Shown here one piece after another: positions 17,151 to 25,381 of a stretch of 64,000 bases of DNA. The DNA is taken from positions 1-64,000 of the forward strand of contig CAIJVU010000018.1 in NCBI GenBank assembly GCA_903824185.1. Direction: 5' to 3'. Made by a program: the position numbers and the translations under genes. Source of the DNA: an uncultured Hyphomicrobiales bacterium (GTDB lineage: Bacteria; Pseudomonadota; Alphaproteobacteria; Rhizobiales; Beijerinckiaceae). Under the pieces are notes generated by a model that saw nothing but the letters and a program-made list of their open reading frames with translations, was not told the DNA's origin and did no database searches. Every line of letters begins with the position of its first letter. The first letter of the stretch is position 1.

Positions 17151-17197
17151 TTTTTTTATAGTGATAACAATGAGTTAAGGTCTGCTGACTTAACTTG

Positions 17198-17917
17198 TCA
17201 GCTGCGGTCCATGTAAATGGCCAGACGGGCTGCGGCGCGTTTCAAATGGTCTTCGGCGGCCTCGCGGGCGGCGCGGGAATCTTGGGCCTTGATGGCCTCG
17301 AATATGGTGCGGTGCTCTTCTTGGACGGCCATCATATGGCCGGTCTGCAATTTGGCGGTATTGGCGCGGGCGGTGCGGATGAAGCTGCGCACCCGCCGAT
17401 CCAAAAAGGTCGACAGATCTTTAAAGAACGGATTTTTCGTTGCATCCACAATGGCTTGGTGGAAGGCGACATCCTCGTCAACACCTGAATCACCGCGCCC
17501 GATCGCCTGTTGCATGGCCTCCAATTGCGTGCCGATCTGGGACAGATCCTCCTCGGTGCGCCGCTGTGCAGCCAGCTCCGTGGCCGAGGATTCAATGGCC
17601 ATCAGCAATTCGATGATGGATTCAATTTCCGCGCGGTCGGTGAAATTGCTGACATCCAGCCGGAAAACGCTGGCACCCCCTGATTCCGCTACAAAAGCGC
17701 CCGATCCCTGTCGGGAGGTGATCAAACCATCATGTTTCAAGCGCCCAATGGCCTCGCGCACAATCGGTCGGCTGACCCCATAACTGCTGGCAATCTGTTG
17801 TTCGCTGGGCAGTTTTTCGCCCGGCCCATAGCGCCCCTCGGCGATATCGCCCGCCAGCCTTTGCGCCAGCACATCGGCCAGCGAGGGTGCGCGATCGAGG
17901 GGGGAATGCACGCTCAT
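17198..17917 (-). CDS. GntR-family regulator with FCD effector domain
   Basis: 239-residue transcription factor. The N-terminal winged helix (residues about 10-75) shows LAGDIAEGRYGPGEKLPSEQQIASSYGVSRPIVREAIGRL. The C-terminal all-helical FCD domain has the metal/effector ligands Asp and His in DVAFHQAIV, His in QEEHRTIFEAI and His in AAEDHLKRA. FCD regulators usually sense an organic acid and repress an adjacent catabolic operon. The gene is the last of a leftward four-gene operon, 7 bp after the SDR stop, and probably controls the divergent promoter region near 20500. I used ATG 17917; upstream in-frame codons to 17950 overlap the SDR gene. Confidence 0.88.
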   Translation of the reverse strand: MSVHSPLDRAPSLADVLAQRLAGDIAEGRYGPGEKLPSEQQIASSYGVSRPIVREAIGRLKHDGLITSRQGSGAFVAESGGASVFRLDVSNFTDRAEIESIIELLMAIESSATELAAQRRTEEDLSQIGTQLEAMQQAIGRGDSGVDEDVAFHQAIVDATKNPFFKDLSTFLDRRVRSFIRTARANTAKLQTGHMMAVQEEHRTIFEAIKAQDSRAAREAAEDHLKRAAARLAIYMDRS

Positions 17918-17924
17918 GCTTGTA

Positions 17925-18677
17925 TTAACTCGCAATATACAGGCCGCCATTCACATGCAGGCTGGCTGCCGTGATGAAGGAGGCGTCGGATGAACATAAG
18001 AAGGCGATGGTGGAGGCCACTTCATCGGCTGTTCCAAGGCGTTTCATCGGTGTTTGATCGATGAAGGTCGAGCCGGTGAGGGAGAGGAGATTTTGTACCA
18101 TGGGGCCGTCAATCAGACCGGGAGACACGGCATTGACCCGTGTTTTTGGGGCCAATTCAACGGCCAATGACCGGCTGAAGGACAAGACAGCCCCTTTGGC
18201 GGCAGCATAATGGGCATGGGCCTTGCTGCCGCGATGTCCGGCCAGCGAGGCAATGTTCACAATCGCACTGTCTTGGGCGAGATGGGGAATGGCGGCGCGG
18301 CAGATATAAAAAACGCTGTCCAAATTGATCGAAATGGATTGGAGCCACGCCGCGTCCGACATGTCGGCCACCAGAGCATCCCGATAAAGCCCCGCCGCTG
18401 TCACCAGCGCATGAATTTCGCCAAAACGCTCAGCGGCTTGCGCCCATGCCTGATCAACCGCTGGGGATTGCGTGGCATCAAGCCCCAAACCCAAGACGCG
18501 GCGACCGGTCGGATCAAGGCTTTCGGCAAGTGCTTGCACGCTGTCTTTGTCCAGATCCGTCAGGACGCAATTCGCCCCGCTTGTGACAAAGCGCTGCGCA
18601 ATAGCCCGCCCAATGGTCCCAGAAGCCCCTGTTAAAAATAGGGTTTTTCCTGAAAAATCATATTGTGCGGCGCTCAT
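17925..18677 (-). CDS. Short-chain dehydrogenase/reductase
   Basis: 250-residue classical SDR. The cofactor motif is TGASGTIGRAIAQRF, with the acidic residue at the end of beta 2 in LTDLDKDSV favouring NAD(H). The catalytic elements are the Ser in NIASLAGH and YAAAKGA with Tyr and Lys. The NNAG element is reduced to TAAGLYRD. The C-terminus ends in ASLHVNGGLYIAS, the usual SDR ending. ATG 18677 overlaps the stop of the preceding SDR gene by ATGA; the earlier in-frame ATG 18689 adds four residues. It is likely one of the sequential alcohol-oxidising steps of the island. Confidence 0.85.
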   Translation of the reverse strand: MSAAQYDFSGKTLFLTGASGTIGRAIAQRFVTSGANCVLTDLDKDSVQALAESLDPTGRRVLGLGLDATQSPAVDQAWAQAAERFGEIHALVTAAGLYRDALVADMSDAAWLQSISINLDSVFYICRAAIPHLAQDSAIVNIASLAGHRGSKAHAHYAAAKGAVLSFSRSLAVELAPKTRVNAVSPGLIDGPMVQNLLSLTGSTFIDQTPMKRLGTADEVASTIAFLCSSDASFITAASLHVNGGLYIAS

Positions 18678-19444
18678 GTCATGAGCCATCCGCCAGCGAC
18701 ATCGATGACTTGACCCGTCACAAAAGAGGCATTGTCCGATGTCAGGAATAAAACTGTGCCTGCGACATCCTCGGGTGTCCCGAACCGGCGCATGGGCGTG
18801 GCAGCTTTCGCGGCATCATTGGCCGCACTCGCGGTACCGCGCATCAAGGGCGTATCAATCCGCCCGGGCGCGACCGCATTCACAGTAATGCCGTAAGGGC
18901 CGACTTCACCGGCCAAATGTTTGGTAAAGCCGATCAGGCCGGCTTTGGTGGCTGCGTAATGAATGCCGACAATGTCGCAAAAGGTTTTTCCGGCCACCGA
19001 TGAGGTGCTGACAATCGCCCCGCGCTTGCGGGCAATCATGCCCGGCAAAACGCTGCGTGCGCAAATAAAGGCACCGGTTAGATTGACATCGGTGACGCGC
19101 TGCCATTCCGCGACGTCCATTTCCCATGCCAGAGCGCGCTTGCCGTCTGCGCCCGATTTCGGAGAGATTCCGGCATTATTGACCAGAATATCAATGGGTC
19201 CGAGCGTTTGTTCGATGGTTTTGACGGCTTCGGCAATGGCATCGGCATCGGCAATGTCAGCCGCGATGCCAAGGGCTTTGCGCCCATGTTTCATCGCCTC
19301 GTCCGCCGCCGTTTGAGCCAGACTTGGGTCATGGTCGAGATAGGCGATCAACGCCCCCGCTTCCCCCAGCCTGTCGGCTATGGCGCGGCCAATGCCGCGC
19401 CCCGATCCCGTGACCAGTGCCACCCGTCCCTGATGGGTCATCAT
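18674..19444 (-). CDS. Short-chain dehydrogenase/reductase
   Basis: 256-residue classical SDR with TGSGRGIGRAIADRLG at the N-terminus, YLDHDP (Asp at the beta-2 end, an NAD preference), ILVNNAGISPKSG, the serine in IVSTSSVAGKTF and the catalytic YAATKAGLIGF. It ends in VTGQVIDVAGGWLMT. The general form resembles 3-oxoacyl-ACP reductase-like or sugar/cyclitol dehydrogenases, so the substrate cannot be named. Its start overlaps the stop of the upstream oxidoreductase gene by ATGA, and its own stop overlaps the next SDR start. Confidence 0.87.
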   Translation of the reverse strand: MMTHQGRVALVTGSGRGIGRAIADRLGEAGALIAYLDHDPSLAQTAADEAMKHGRKALGIAADIADADAIAEAVKTIEQTLGPIDILVNNAGISPKSGADGKRALAWEMDVAEWQRVTDVNLTGAFICARSVLPGMIARKRGAIVSTSSVAGKTFCDIVGIHYAATKAGLIGFTKHLAGEVGPYGITVNAVAPGRIDTPLMRGTASAANDAAKAATPMRRFGTPEDVAGTVLFLTSDNASFVTGQVIDVAGGWLMT

Positions 19445-20442
19445 GGACGCACCTGAAGCATGATTTTACCAAGATGGTTGCTCGATTCCATCAAGGCATG
19501 GGCCTGTTCGGTTTGTTCCAGCGGAAAAGTTTTGTGAATGACCGTGCGCAATTTACCCTGATCATAAAGCGGCCAGACATCCGTGCGTAATTTGTCCGCA
19601 ATGGCCTTTTTCAAAGCGACCGACCGCGGGCGCAGTGTTGACCCCGTCATGGTCAGACGGCGGAGCATCAAGGACATGAAATCAAATTCAGTGCGGCTGC
19701 TTTGCAAGAAGGCGATTTGTACAAGTCGTCCCTCAAAGGCCAATGAATTCAGGTTTTTCTGGATATAAGGACCGCCCACCATATCAAGGATGACATTGGC
19801 GCCGTTGCCATGGGTCAGGGTCTTGATCTCGGCAACGAAATCCTGTTCGCGATAATTAATGGCCGCATCGGCCCCCATCGACAGGCAAAAATCACATTTT
19901 TCCTTTGATCCGGCTGTGGCAATCACATGCACGCCAAAATGTTTGGCCAGCTGGATGGCCGTGTAGCCAATTCCGCTTGATCCGCCATGGATCACAATGG
20001 TTTCGCCTTTTGTCAGGCGGCCGCGCGTGATGACATTGTCATAAACGGTAAAGACATTTTCCGGCAGGCCGGCGGCCTCAAGCAAAGACAGGCCATGCGG
20101 AATGGGCAGGCACAGGGGCGCATCCGCTACACAATATTCCGCATAACCGCCACTGATCACCAGCGCACAAACGAGGTCACCGATTTTCAAATCGGTGACA
20201 CCTGCACCAAGCGCGACAACTTTGCCCGAGACTTCAAGGCCGGGAATGTCGGTAGCGCCGGGAGGGGGCGGGTAGCCGCCAGCCCGTTGCAGGCAATCAG
20301 GGCGGTTCACGCCAGCCGCCGCCACTTCAATCAGGACTTGTCCTTCCGACGGGGTGGGGACGGGACCGGTCTCCAGCTTGATGACCTCCGGTCCACCGGC
20401 TCCATGAAAACGGATTTGACGCATCGTTGTTGGTAAACTCAT
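19441..20442 (-). CDS. NAD(P)H:quinone oxidoreductase-like medium-chain reductase (PIG3 type)
   Basis: 333-residue zinc-free medium-chain dehydrogenase/reductase. The N-terminal GroES-like half has GVNRPDCLQRAGGYPPPPGA, typical of the PIG3 (TP53I3) quinone-oxidoreductase subgroup. The Rossmann half carries IHGGSSGIGYTAIQLAKHFG and GADAAINYREQDF. The zinc-ligand Cys/His set is absent, as expected. These enzymes reduce quinones or alpha,beta-unsaturated ketones. As first gene of the leftward operon it could reduce an enone intermediate. ATG 20442 with GAGGAC upstream is preferred over the in-frame codon at 20469 and the later ATG 20424. Confidence 0.87.
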   Translation of the reverse strand: MSLPTTMRQIRFHGAGGPEVIKLETGPVPTPSEGQVLIEVAAAGVNRPDCLQRAGGYPPPPGATDIPGLEVSGKVVALGAGVTDLKIGDLVCALVISGGYAEYCVADAPLCLPIPHGLSLLEAAGLPENVFTVYDNVITRGRLTKGETIVIHGGSSGIGYTAIQLAKHFGVHVIATAGSKEKCDFCLSMGADAAINYREQDFVAEIKTLTHGNGANVILDMVGGPYIQKNLNSLAFEGRLVQIAFLQSSRTEFDFMSLMLRRLTMTGSTLRPRSVALKKAIADKLRTDVWPLYDQGKLRTVIHKTFPLEQTEQAHALMESSNHLGKIMLQVRP

Positions 20443-20505
20443 CGGCTGTATGTCCTCGCGTGATGGCACTGATTGTCTGGCGGCTTTTGAGCCTGTTTGT
20501 TTTAT

Positions 20506-20561
20506 TGGTCCACATATTTATCATTGACCATCTTGTCAGGCAACTTGGTTATATGCATTAT
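20506..20561 (+). promoter_or_regulatory. Putative promoter/operator of the branched-chain-type ABC and catabolic operon
   Basis: In the 196 bp between the divergent operons, TTGTCA (20533-20538) and CATTAT (20556-20561) with a 17 bp spacer give the best rightward promoter. Next to it TGGTC (20506-20510) and GACCA (20526-20530) form an inverted repeat, with arms like those bound by FadR-type GntR proteins (TGGTC...GACCA), though the 15 bp spacer is wider than usual. A repressor bound here could control both directions. Assignment to the GntR gene at 17198 is inference. Confidence 0.35.
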
Positions 20562-20638
20562 TCACTGCCGTCGATCAGCGATCTGGCGCAGCAATCAGGC
20601 ATGGTTAGCCTTAGAAAACGAGAGTGTGGGAGGATTCG

Positions 20639-21862
20639 ATGAAATTAGTCAGTGGGGCGACGCTTGTCCGTGCGGTTGTGGCAGCGGGCATTGCTTTGTC
20701 GGCAGGAGCAGCAACAGCGCAGACCAAGATTGGCGCGCTTTATCCCTTCTCAGGCGGTTTGGCGCTCTTGGGGGATGAAAGCTTTCGTGGTTTGGAATTG
20801 GCCACCGAAGAAAGAAATGCAGCGGGCGGTGTGAAAGGCCAGAAGCTTGAATTGGTTAAAGGCGATGCAGTGGATCCCAACCAAGCGGTGGGTGAAGCGC
20901 GCCGTCTGACATCGGTTGACAAGGTCAGCGTGGTGTTTGGCACTTATTCCTCGTCATTGTCCTTGGCCGCAACGCAGGTGACCGAATTGGCCGGTGTGCC
21001 TTATTTCGAATTGGGCGCGATTTCAGACCCCATCACCGAGCGTGGCTTTAAAAACCTTTACCGCACCAATCCGACCGCCCGCGATTTTGCGGCCAGTATG
21101 GTGGATGCCATCGGAGAAGCGATTGCGCCTGCTTTGGGTGTGGATGCCAAATCTTTGAAAGTGGCGATCATCCATGAAGACTCGCTTTATGGTCAGACCG
21201 TGGCGGGATACCAGACCAAGCGCGCGCAGGAAAAAGGCGTCAATGTGGTTGAGACATTGCCCTATTCAGCGAAATCCGTTGATCTGACACCGGTGATTTT
21301 GCGCCTGAAGTCCGCCAATGTGGATGTGGTTTTGCAGACCTCTTATCAAAATGACACCGTGCTGTTTTTCCGCCAGGCGAAAGAACAGGGTTTCAAGCCC
21401 AAGGCTGTGATGGGTGCAGGCGGCGGCTATTCCTTGCGTGAAACCATGGAAGCCATTGGCGCTGCCAATATGGAAGGCGCTTTGAACGTCGACTTCACGC
21501 AATATAAGACCAATGCTGCGGCAGCACCGGGCATTACGGAATTTGTTGCCAAATATAAAGCCAAATACGGCACTGACCCGCGTTCGGGTCATAGTCTCGC
21601 CAATTATGTCGGCGCCAAGATTTTCTTTGATGCCATGCAGGCTTCTAAAGATCTCAGCGCATCGGCATTGCGTGAATCAATCTTGAAAGTGGATGTGCCA
21701 GTTGGTGCGACCGCTTCGGGTTGGGGTGCCAAATTCAACGAGGCTGGCCAGAACACCCGTGTATCGCCCTTCCTGATGCAGTGGCAAGGGGGTGAATTGG
21801 TGACCGTCTTCCCAGCCAAGGCTGCGGTGACAAAGATGAAAACCGGCTTTGGTTCTAACTGA
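20639..21862 (+). CDS. Branched-chain amino-acid-type ABC transporter substrate-binding protein
   Basis: 407-residue periplasmic binding protein of the LivJ/LivK (type I) family. A Sec signal peptide (MKLVSGATLVRAVVAAGIALSAGAATAQ) is followed by TKIGALYPFSGGLALLGDESFRGLELATEE, the normal start of the mature fold, and by VSVVFGTYSSSLSLAATQVTELAGVPYFE. Family members bind amino acids, but also aromatic and other carboxylates. The catabolic enzymes encoded in the same operon suggest a non-amino-acid ligand. ATG 20639 has GGGAGG five bases upstream; the in-frame GTG 20624 lies within that ribosome site and is rejected. Confidence 0.9.
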   Translation: MKLVSGATLVRAVVAAGIALSAGAATAQTKIGALYPFSGGLALLGDESFRGLELATEERNAAGGVKGQKLELVKGDAVDPNQAVGEARRLTSVDKVSVVFGTYSSSLSLAATQVTELAGVPYFELGAISDPITERGFKNLYRTNPTARDFAASMVDAIGEAIAPALGVDAKSLKVAIIHEDSLYGQTVAGYQTKRAQEKGVNVVETLPYSAKSVDLTPVILRLKSANVDVVLQTSYQNDTVLFFRQAKEQGFKPKAVMGAGGGYSLRETMEAIGAANMEGALNVDFTQYKTNAAAAPGITEFVAKYKAKYGTDPRSGHSLANYVGAKIFFDAMQASKDLSASALRESILKVDVPVGATASGWGAKFNEAGQNTRVSPFLMQWQGGELVTVFPAKAAVTKMKTGFGSN

Positions 21863-21875
21863 TCGTTAACATATG

Positions 21876-21910
21876 AAGTCCGCCGCATGCTGATGCGGCG
21901 GATTTTTTAT
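21876..21910 (+). terminator. Hairpin with T-run after the binding-protein gene (partial terminator)
   Basis: TCCGCCGCAT and ATGCGGCGGA pair around a short CTG loop and are followed by TTTTTTAT. It lies inside an operon, between binding-protein and permease genes. Partial termination or mRNA 3'-end protection here would give an excess of binding protein over permeases, a common design in such operons. Confidence 0.75.
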
Positions 21911-21969
21911 CGGTGAACCTATGCGCCAAGAGTGAATGCGCCTATTTCAAACAGGAAGGGTCGCGCGGG

Positions 21970-22842
21970 ATGGATATCCTCATACAGTTGATCATCAACG
22001 GCATTATGCTGGGGAGCATGTATGCGATTATCAGTGTCGGATTGACGCTGATTTTTGGTGTGGTTCGGGTTGTCAATTTTGCACATGGCGAATTGCTGAT
22101 GATCGGCATGTATGCCGTTTATCTCTTATGCACCAAATTGGGTTTGCATCCTTATGTGGCTGCGATTCCGGTGGTCGGCTTGTTGTTTCTGACAGGTGTT
22201 TTGATCCAGCGCTTTATCATTCAGCCTTTGCTGGATGCAGATGAACATATCCAGATTTTTGCAACGGTCGGCCTGTCAACGGCTTTGATCAATTTGGCCC
22301 TGATGGTGTTTGGTGCGGATCTCTATTCCGTTTCAAGTCCGGATATTCGCACCTCTCTGAAGATAGGCACCTATAATGTGCTGGTTGGGCAAGTGGTGAT
22401 GTTTGCTGCCGCGATTGTTTTGGTGATCGGTCTGCATGCCTTTATGCATCGCACCGCTTTGGGGCGCGCAATCAGAGCCACGGCTCAAAATCGCAACGCA
22501 GCTCTGTTGATGGGCGTGCGGGTCAATCAAATTTATGTCATTTCCTTTGGGCTTGGGGCAGCCTGTGTGGGGCTGGCCAGTGCGCTTGTGTCACCGCTTT
22601 TTCCCACAACACCGACGGTGGGAACCTATTTCGTTTTGACAGCCTTTGTTGTGGTTGTGCTCGGTGGCATGCGCAGCATGTATGGCGCTTTTTGGGGTGC
22701 GATGATCATTGGCCTCGTGGATAGTTTGTCCGCTTATTATATCGCACCGGATCTGAAAGAAGTGGTCTATTTCGCCATCTTCATCCTTATTTTGATTTTC
22801 AAGCCGACAGGTCTGTTTGGCTTCGGTCGTGGAACGGAGTGA
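21970..22842 (+). CDS. Branched-chain-type ABC transporter permease (LivH-like)
   Basis: 290-residue inner-membrane permease with about eight helices. It starts MDILIQLIINGIMLGSMYAIISVGLTLIFGVVRVVNFAHGELLMIGMY, which is diagnostic of LivH (NFAHG). The coupling region contains RTALGRAIRATAQNRNAALLMGVRVNQIY. ATG 21970 is preceded by AGGAAGG at 21953-21959. The in-frame codon at 21913 would add a charged stretch before the first helix and is rejected. The following fused gene starts 4 bp after the stop. Confidence 0.92.
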   Translation: MDILIQLIINGIMLGSMYAIISVGLTLIFGVVRVVNFAHGELLMIGMYAVYLLCTKLGLHPYVAAIPVVGLLFLTGVLIQRFIIQPLLDADEHIQIFATVGLSTALINLALMVFGADLYSVSSPDIRTSLKIGTYNVLVGQVVMFAAAIVLVIGLHAFMHRTALGRAIRATAQNRNAALLMGVRVNQIYVISFGLGAACVGLASALVSPLFPTTPTVGTYFVLTAFVVVVLGGMRSMYGAFWGAMIIGLVDSLSAYYIAPDLKEVVYFAIFILILIFKPTGLFGFGRGTE

Positions 22843-22846
22843 TCTG

Positions 22847-24682
22847 ATGTCAACCAGACCCATCATCGATGTGCCGCGCACGTCATGGCTTTCCATGGCG
22901 TTGTTTCAACTGACGCGCCCGCAAGTCTATTGCTCGCTTTTTTTACTGTCTTTGCTGGTCGCGATACCGGCTTTGTCGGGTTCGGCTTTTCTGATCCATA
23001 TTTTTGTGACGATTTGTGTCTTTGCCGCTTTGTCTACCGCATGGAATATTGTCGGCGGTTATGCGGGCCAGCTGTCGCTCGGGCATATGATGTTTTATGG
23101 CATCGGTGCCTATACGACCTCTCTTCTGGTCACGCATTTTGGGTTGACGCCTTGGATCGGCATGTGGATCGGTGCGGTCTTGGCCGCTCTTGTGGGAGCC
23201 GCTGTGGGATATCCGTGCTTTCGTTTGCGTGGCCCGTTTTTCTCTTTGTCGACGATTGCCTTTTTGGAAGTGGTCAGGCTTTTGTCGATCCATTTTGTCG
23301 GGTTAACCGGTGGTTCGGCGGGCTTGATTGTGCCGCTGAAACTGGGTTGGGCTTGGATGGTGTTTCCTGACAAGGTCAATTACGTCTATATCGCGTTTGG
23401 CCTTTTGCTGTTGTGCATCGGCGTTTCGCTTGCCATCCGTCAATCGCGCTTGGGCTATTATCTGACCGCTGTGCGCGAGCGTGAAGACGCGGCTTTGGCG
23501 GCCGGTATCAATAATTCCGTGGTTAAGTTGAAGGCGGTGATTGTGTCGGCCATGCTGACGGCTTTGATCGGCGCCTTCCACGCCATGTATCTGACCTTTC
23601 TAGAACCCGCGACCATGTTTTCGCTGGGTACCTCCATTGAAGTGGCGATGTTTTCGTTGATCGGCGGATTGGGGACCGTTGCAGGCCCCTTGCTTGGCAC
23701 CGTGCTTGTGGTGCCATTGGCAGAGCTTGCACGGGGTTGGTTGGGGGCTTCGGCCAGCGGCTTGCATGGTTTTGTCTATGGCGTGGTGCTGGTGTTGATT
23801 ACGCTGACATTGCCTGCGGGTCTTGTCGGGACTTTCGGGCCTGCGGTGTCGCGCTGGATTGATCGCTTGCCCGGCGGGCGACGGCGCTTGGCGGACAGGA
23901 TCATGCCGCAATTGCGCCAGATATCGGGTGACAAAGGCGCGCCTTTGATCAAAGCCGATAATCTTGTGATGCGCTTTGGCGGATTGCTGGCCACCGACCA
24001 TGTCTCCTTTACGCTCAATCGTGGTGAGATTTTGGGGATTATCGGACCCAATGGCGCCGGTAAGACAACTTTGTTTAACCAGATTTCCGGTTTCTTGACG
24101 CCAACCTCCGGAACAGTCGCTTTGCTCAATCAAGAGGGGGCGTTTGTTCACCCTTCAAGCCCTGATGAATTTGCGCGGCTTGGCATTGGGCGGACATTCC
24201 AAATCGTTCAGCCTTTCGGGCGGTTATCGCTCATCGAGAATATTATGATCGGGGCGTTTTTACGTCATCCGCATGTCGATGATGCACGCGCTGTGGCCTT
24301 GCGTGTGGCGGCCACTGTGGGCTTGCTCGATCAAAAAGATGTCGAGGCGCGCAATTTGCCCATCGGCGCTTTGAAGCGTTTGGAAGTCGCGCGCACTTTG
24401 GCGAGCGAACCCTCCATCTTGTTGCTTGACGAGGTGATGGCCGGTCAAAATCAAAAAGACACGATGGGCATGGTCGCGTTGATCCGCGCCATTTGCCAGA
24501 CAGGGGTCACGGTCATTGCGATCGAGCATAATATGCAGGCCATTATGAGCCTGTCCGATCGCATCATTGTGATTGATTCCGGACGTATTATCGCAGAGGG
24601 CGATCCGCAGGACGTGGTTAAAAATCGTAAAGTCATCGAGGCCTATCTCGGGGAGGATTTCGTCGATGCTCAAGGTTTCTGA
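22847..24682 (+). CDS. Fused branched-chain-type ABC permease and ATPase (LivM-LivG)
   Basis: 611-residue fusion. Residues about 20-330 are a LivM permease: FVTICVFAALSTAWNIVGGYAGQLSLGHMMFYGIGAYT is its hallmark, and VREREDAALAAGINN the coupling loop. Residues about 360-611 are a LivG ATPase with Walker [17 protein letters not shown] and Walker B ILLLDEVMAG. The signature segment reads LPIGALKRLEVARTLA instead of the usual LSYGQQRRLEIARAL, so the LSGGQ serine position is changed. The D-loop reads AGQNQKD instead of AGLNPxE. The H-loop His is kept (AIEHNMQAIM). With LivF providing a normal second site, the motor is probably asymmetric. Confidence 0.9.
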   Translation: MSTRPIIDVPRTSWLSMALFQLTRPQVYCSLFLLSLLVAIPALSGSAFLIHIFVTICVFAALSTAWNIVGGYAGQLSLGHMMFYGIGAYTTSLLVTHFGLTPWIGMWIGAVLAALVGAAVGYPCFRLRGPFFSLSTIAFLEVVRLLSIHFVGLTGGSAGLIVPLKLGWAWMVFPDKVNYVYIAFGLLLLCIGVSLAIRQSRLGYYLTAVREREDAALAAGINNSVVKLKAVIVSAMLTALIGAFHAMYLTFLEPATMFSLGTSIEVAMFSLIGGLGTVAGPLLGTVLVVPLAELARGWLGASASGLHGFVYGVVLVLITLTLPAGLVGTFGPAVSRWIDRLPGGRRRLADRIMPQLRQISGDKGAPLIKADNLVMRFGGLLATDHVSFTLNRGEILGIIGPNGAGKTTLFNQISGFLTPTSGTVALLNQEGAFVHPSSPDEFARLGIGRTFQIVQPFGRLSLIENIMIGAFLRHPHVDDARAVALRVAATVGLLDQKDVEARNLPIGALKRLEVARTLASEPSILLLDEVMAGQNQKDTMGMVALIRAICQTGVTVIAIEHNMQAIMSLSDRIIVIDSGRIIAEGDPQDVVKNRKVIEAYLGEDFVDAQGF

Positions 24683-25370
24683 TGTCAGAGCGGGCTATGG
24701 CCGCACGGTCATTTTGCAAGATATGTCCATTCGGGTGGGGCATGGGGAAATTGTCACAATCATCGGTTCGAATGGTGCGGGCAAATCAACCTTGCTGCGC
24801 ACGATTTCAGGCTTGGTAAAACCCAGTTCCGGCCGCATCGAATTTGACGGGAAGGATATCACCGGCATGGAGCCCGCCGATATCGTGGGCGCTGGATTGA
24901 TACAGGTGCCGGAAGCGCGGCAGCTCTTTCCGGTGATGACTGTCAAAGACAATATTTTGATGGGGGCTTATCACCATCACGTTCGCGAGGGTGTCGCGCA
25001 GCGGCTTGAGACGGTTTTGGATATTTTTCCGCGCGTGCGCGAGCGGGTTGATCAAATGGCCGGATCCTTGTCGGGCGGCGAGCAACAAATGGTGGCGATT
25101 GCCAGAGGCTTGATGGCATCGCCGCGCTTGTTGATGCTCGATGAACCCTCTTTGGGTCTGGCCCCGATCATCGTCGGGCAGATGTTTGATATCATCGAAA
25201 AAATCAGATCCATGGGAACAACGGTTTTGCTGGTCGAGCAAAAAGCCTTTCATGCGTTGAAAATGGCAGAGCGTGCCTATGTGATCGAAAACGGCTCGAT
25301 TGTGGGTGAAAATACAGGCCTTGGCATGTTGTCTGATCCGCATGTCAAAACAGCCTATCTCGGCATATAG
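24666..25370 (+). CDS. Branched-chain-type ABC transporter ATPase (LivF-like)
   Basis: 234-residue ATPase, the usual LivF size. It has the family opening MLKVSDVRAGYGRTVILQDM, Walker A GSNGAGKSTLLRTISG, the EARQLFPVMTVKDNILMGAY segment, signature LSGGEQQMVAIARGLMASP and Walker B LLMLDEPSLGLAP. The H-loop position reads LLVEQKAF: LivF proteins have Gln here rather than His, so this is normal. ATG 24666 overlaps the end of the fused gene by 17 bp and has GGGAGG upstream. It pairs with the LivG half of the fusion. Confidence 0.92.
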   Translation: MLKVSDVRAGYGRTVILQDMSIRVGHGEIVTIIGSNGAGKSTLLRTISGLVKPSSGRIEFDGKDITGMEPADIVGAGLIQVPEARQLFPVMTVKDNILMGAYHHHVREGVAQRLETVLDIFPRVRERVDQMAGSLSGGEQQMVAIARGLMASPRLLMLDEPSLGLAPIIVGQMFDIIEKIRSMGTTVLLVEQKAFHALKMAERAYVIENGSIVGENTGLGMLSDPHVKTAYLGI

Positions 25371-25381
25371 GAACATGTATC

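Noticed and set aside
17173-17195. Terminator between ialB and the GntR gene
   Set aside because: AGTTAAG/CTTAACT can form a 7 bp AT-rich stem, but neither strand has a T-run directly after it; too weak to list.
17925-19444. The paired SDR genes as a recent tandem duplication
   Set aside because: Their sequences differ throughout (TGASGTIG against TGSGRGIG, AAGLY against NNAGIS), so they are distinct family members.
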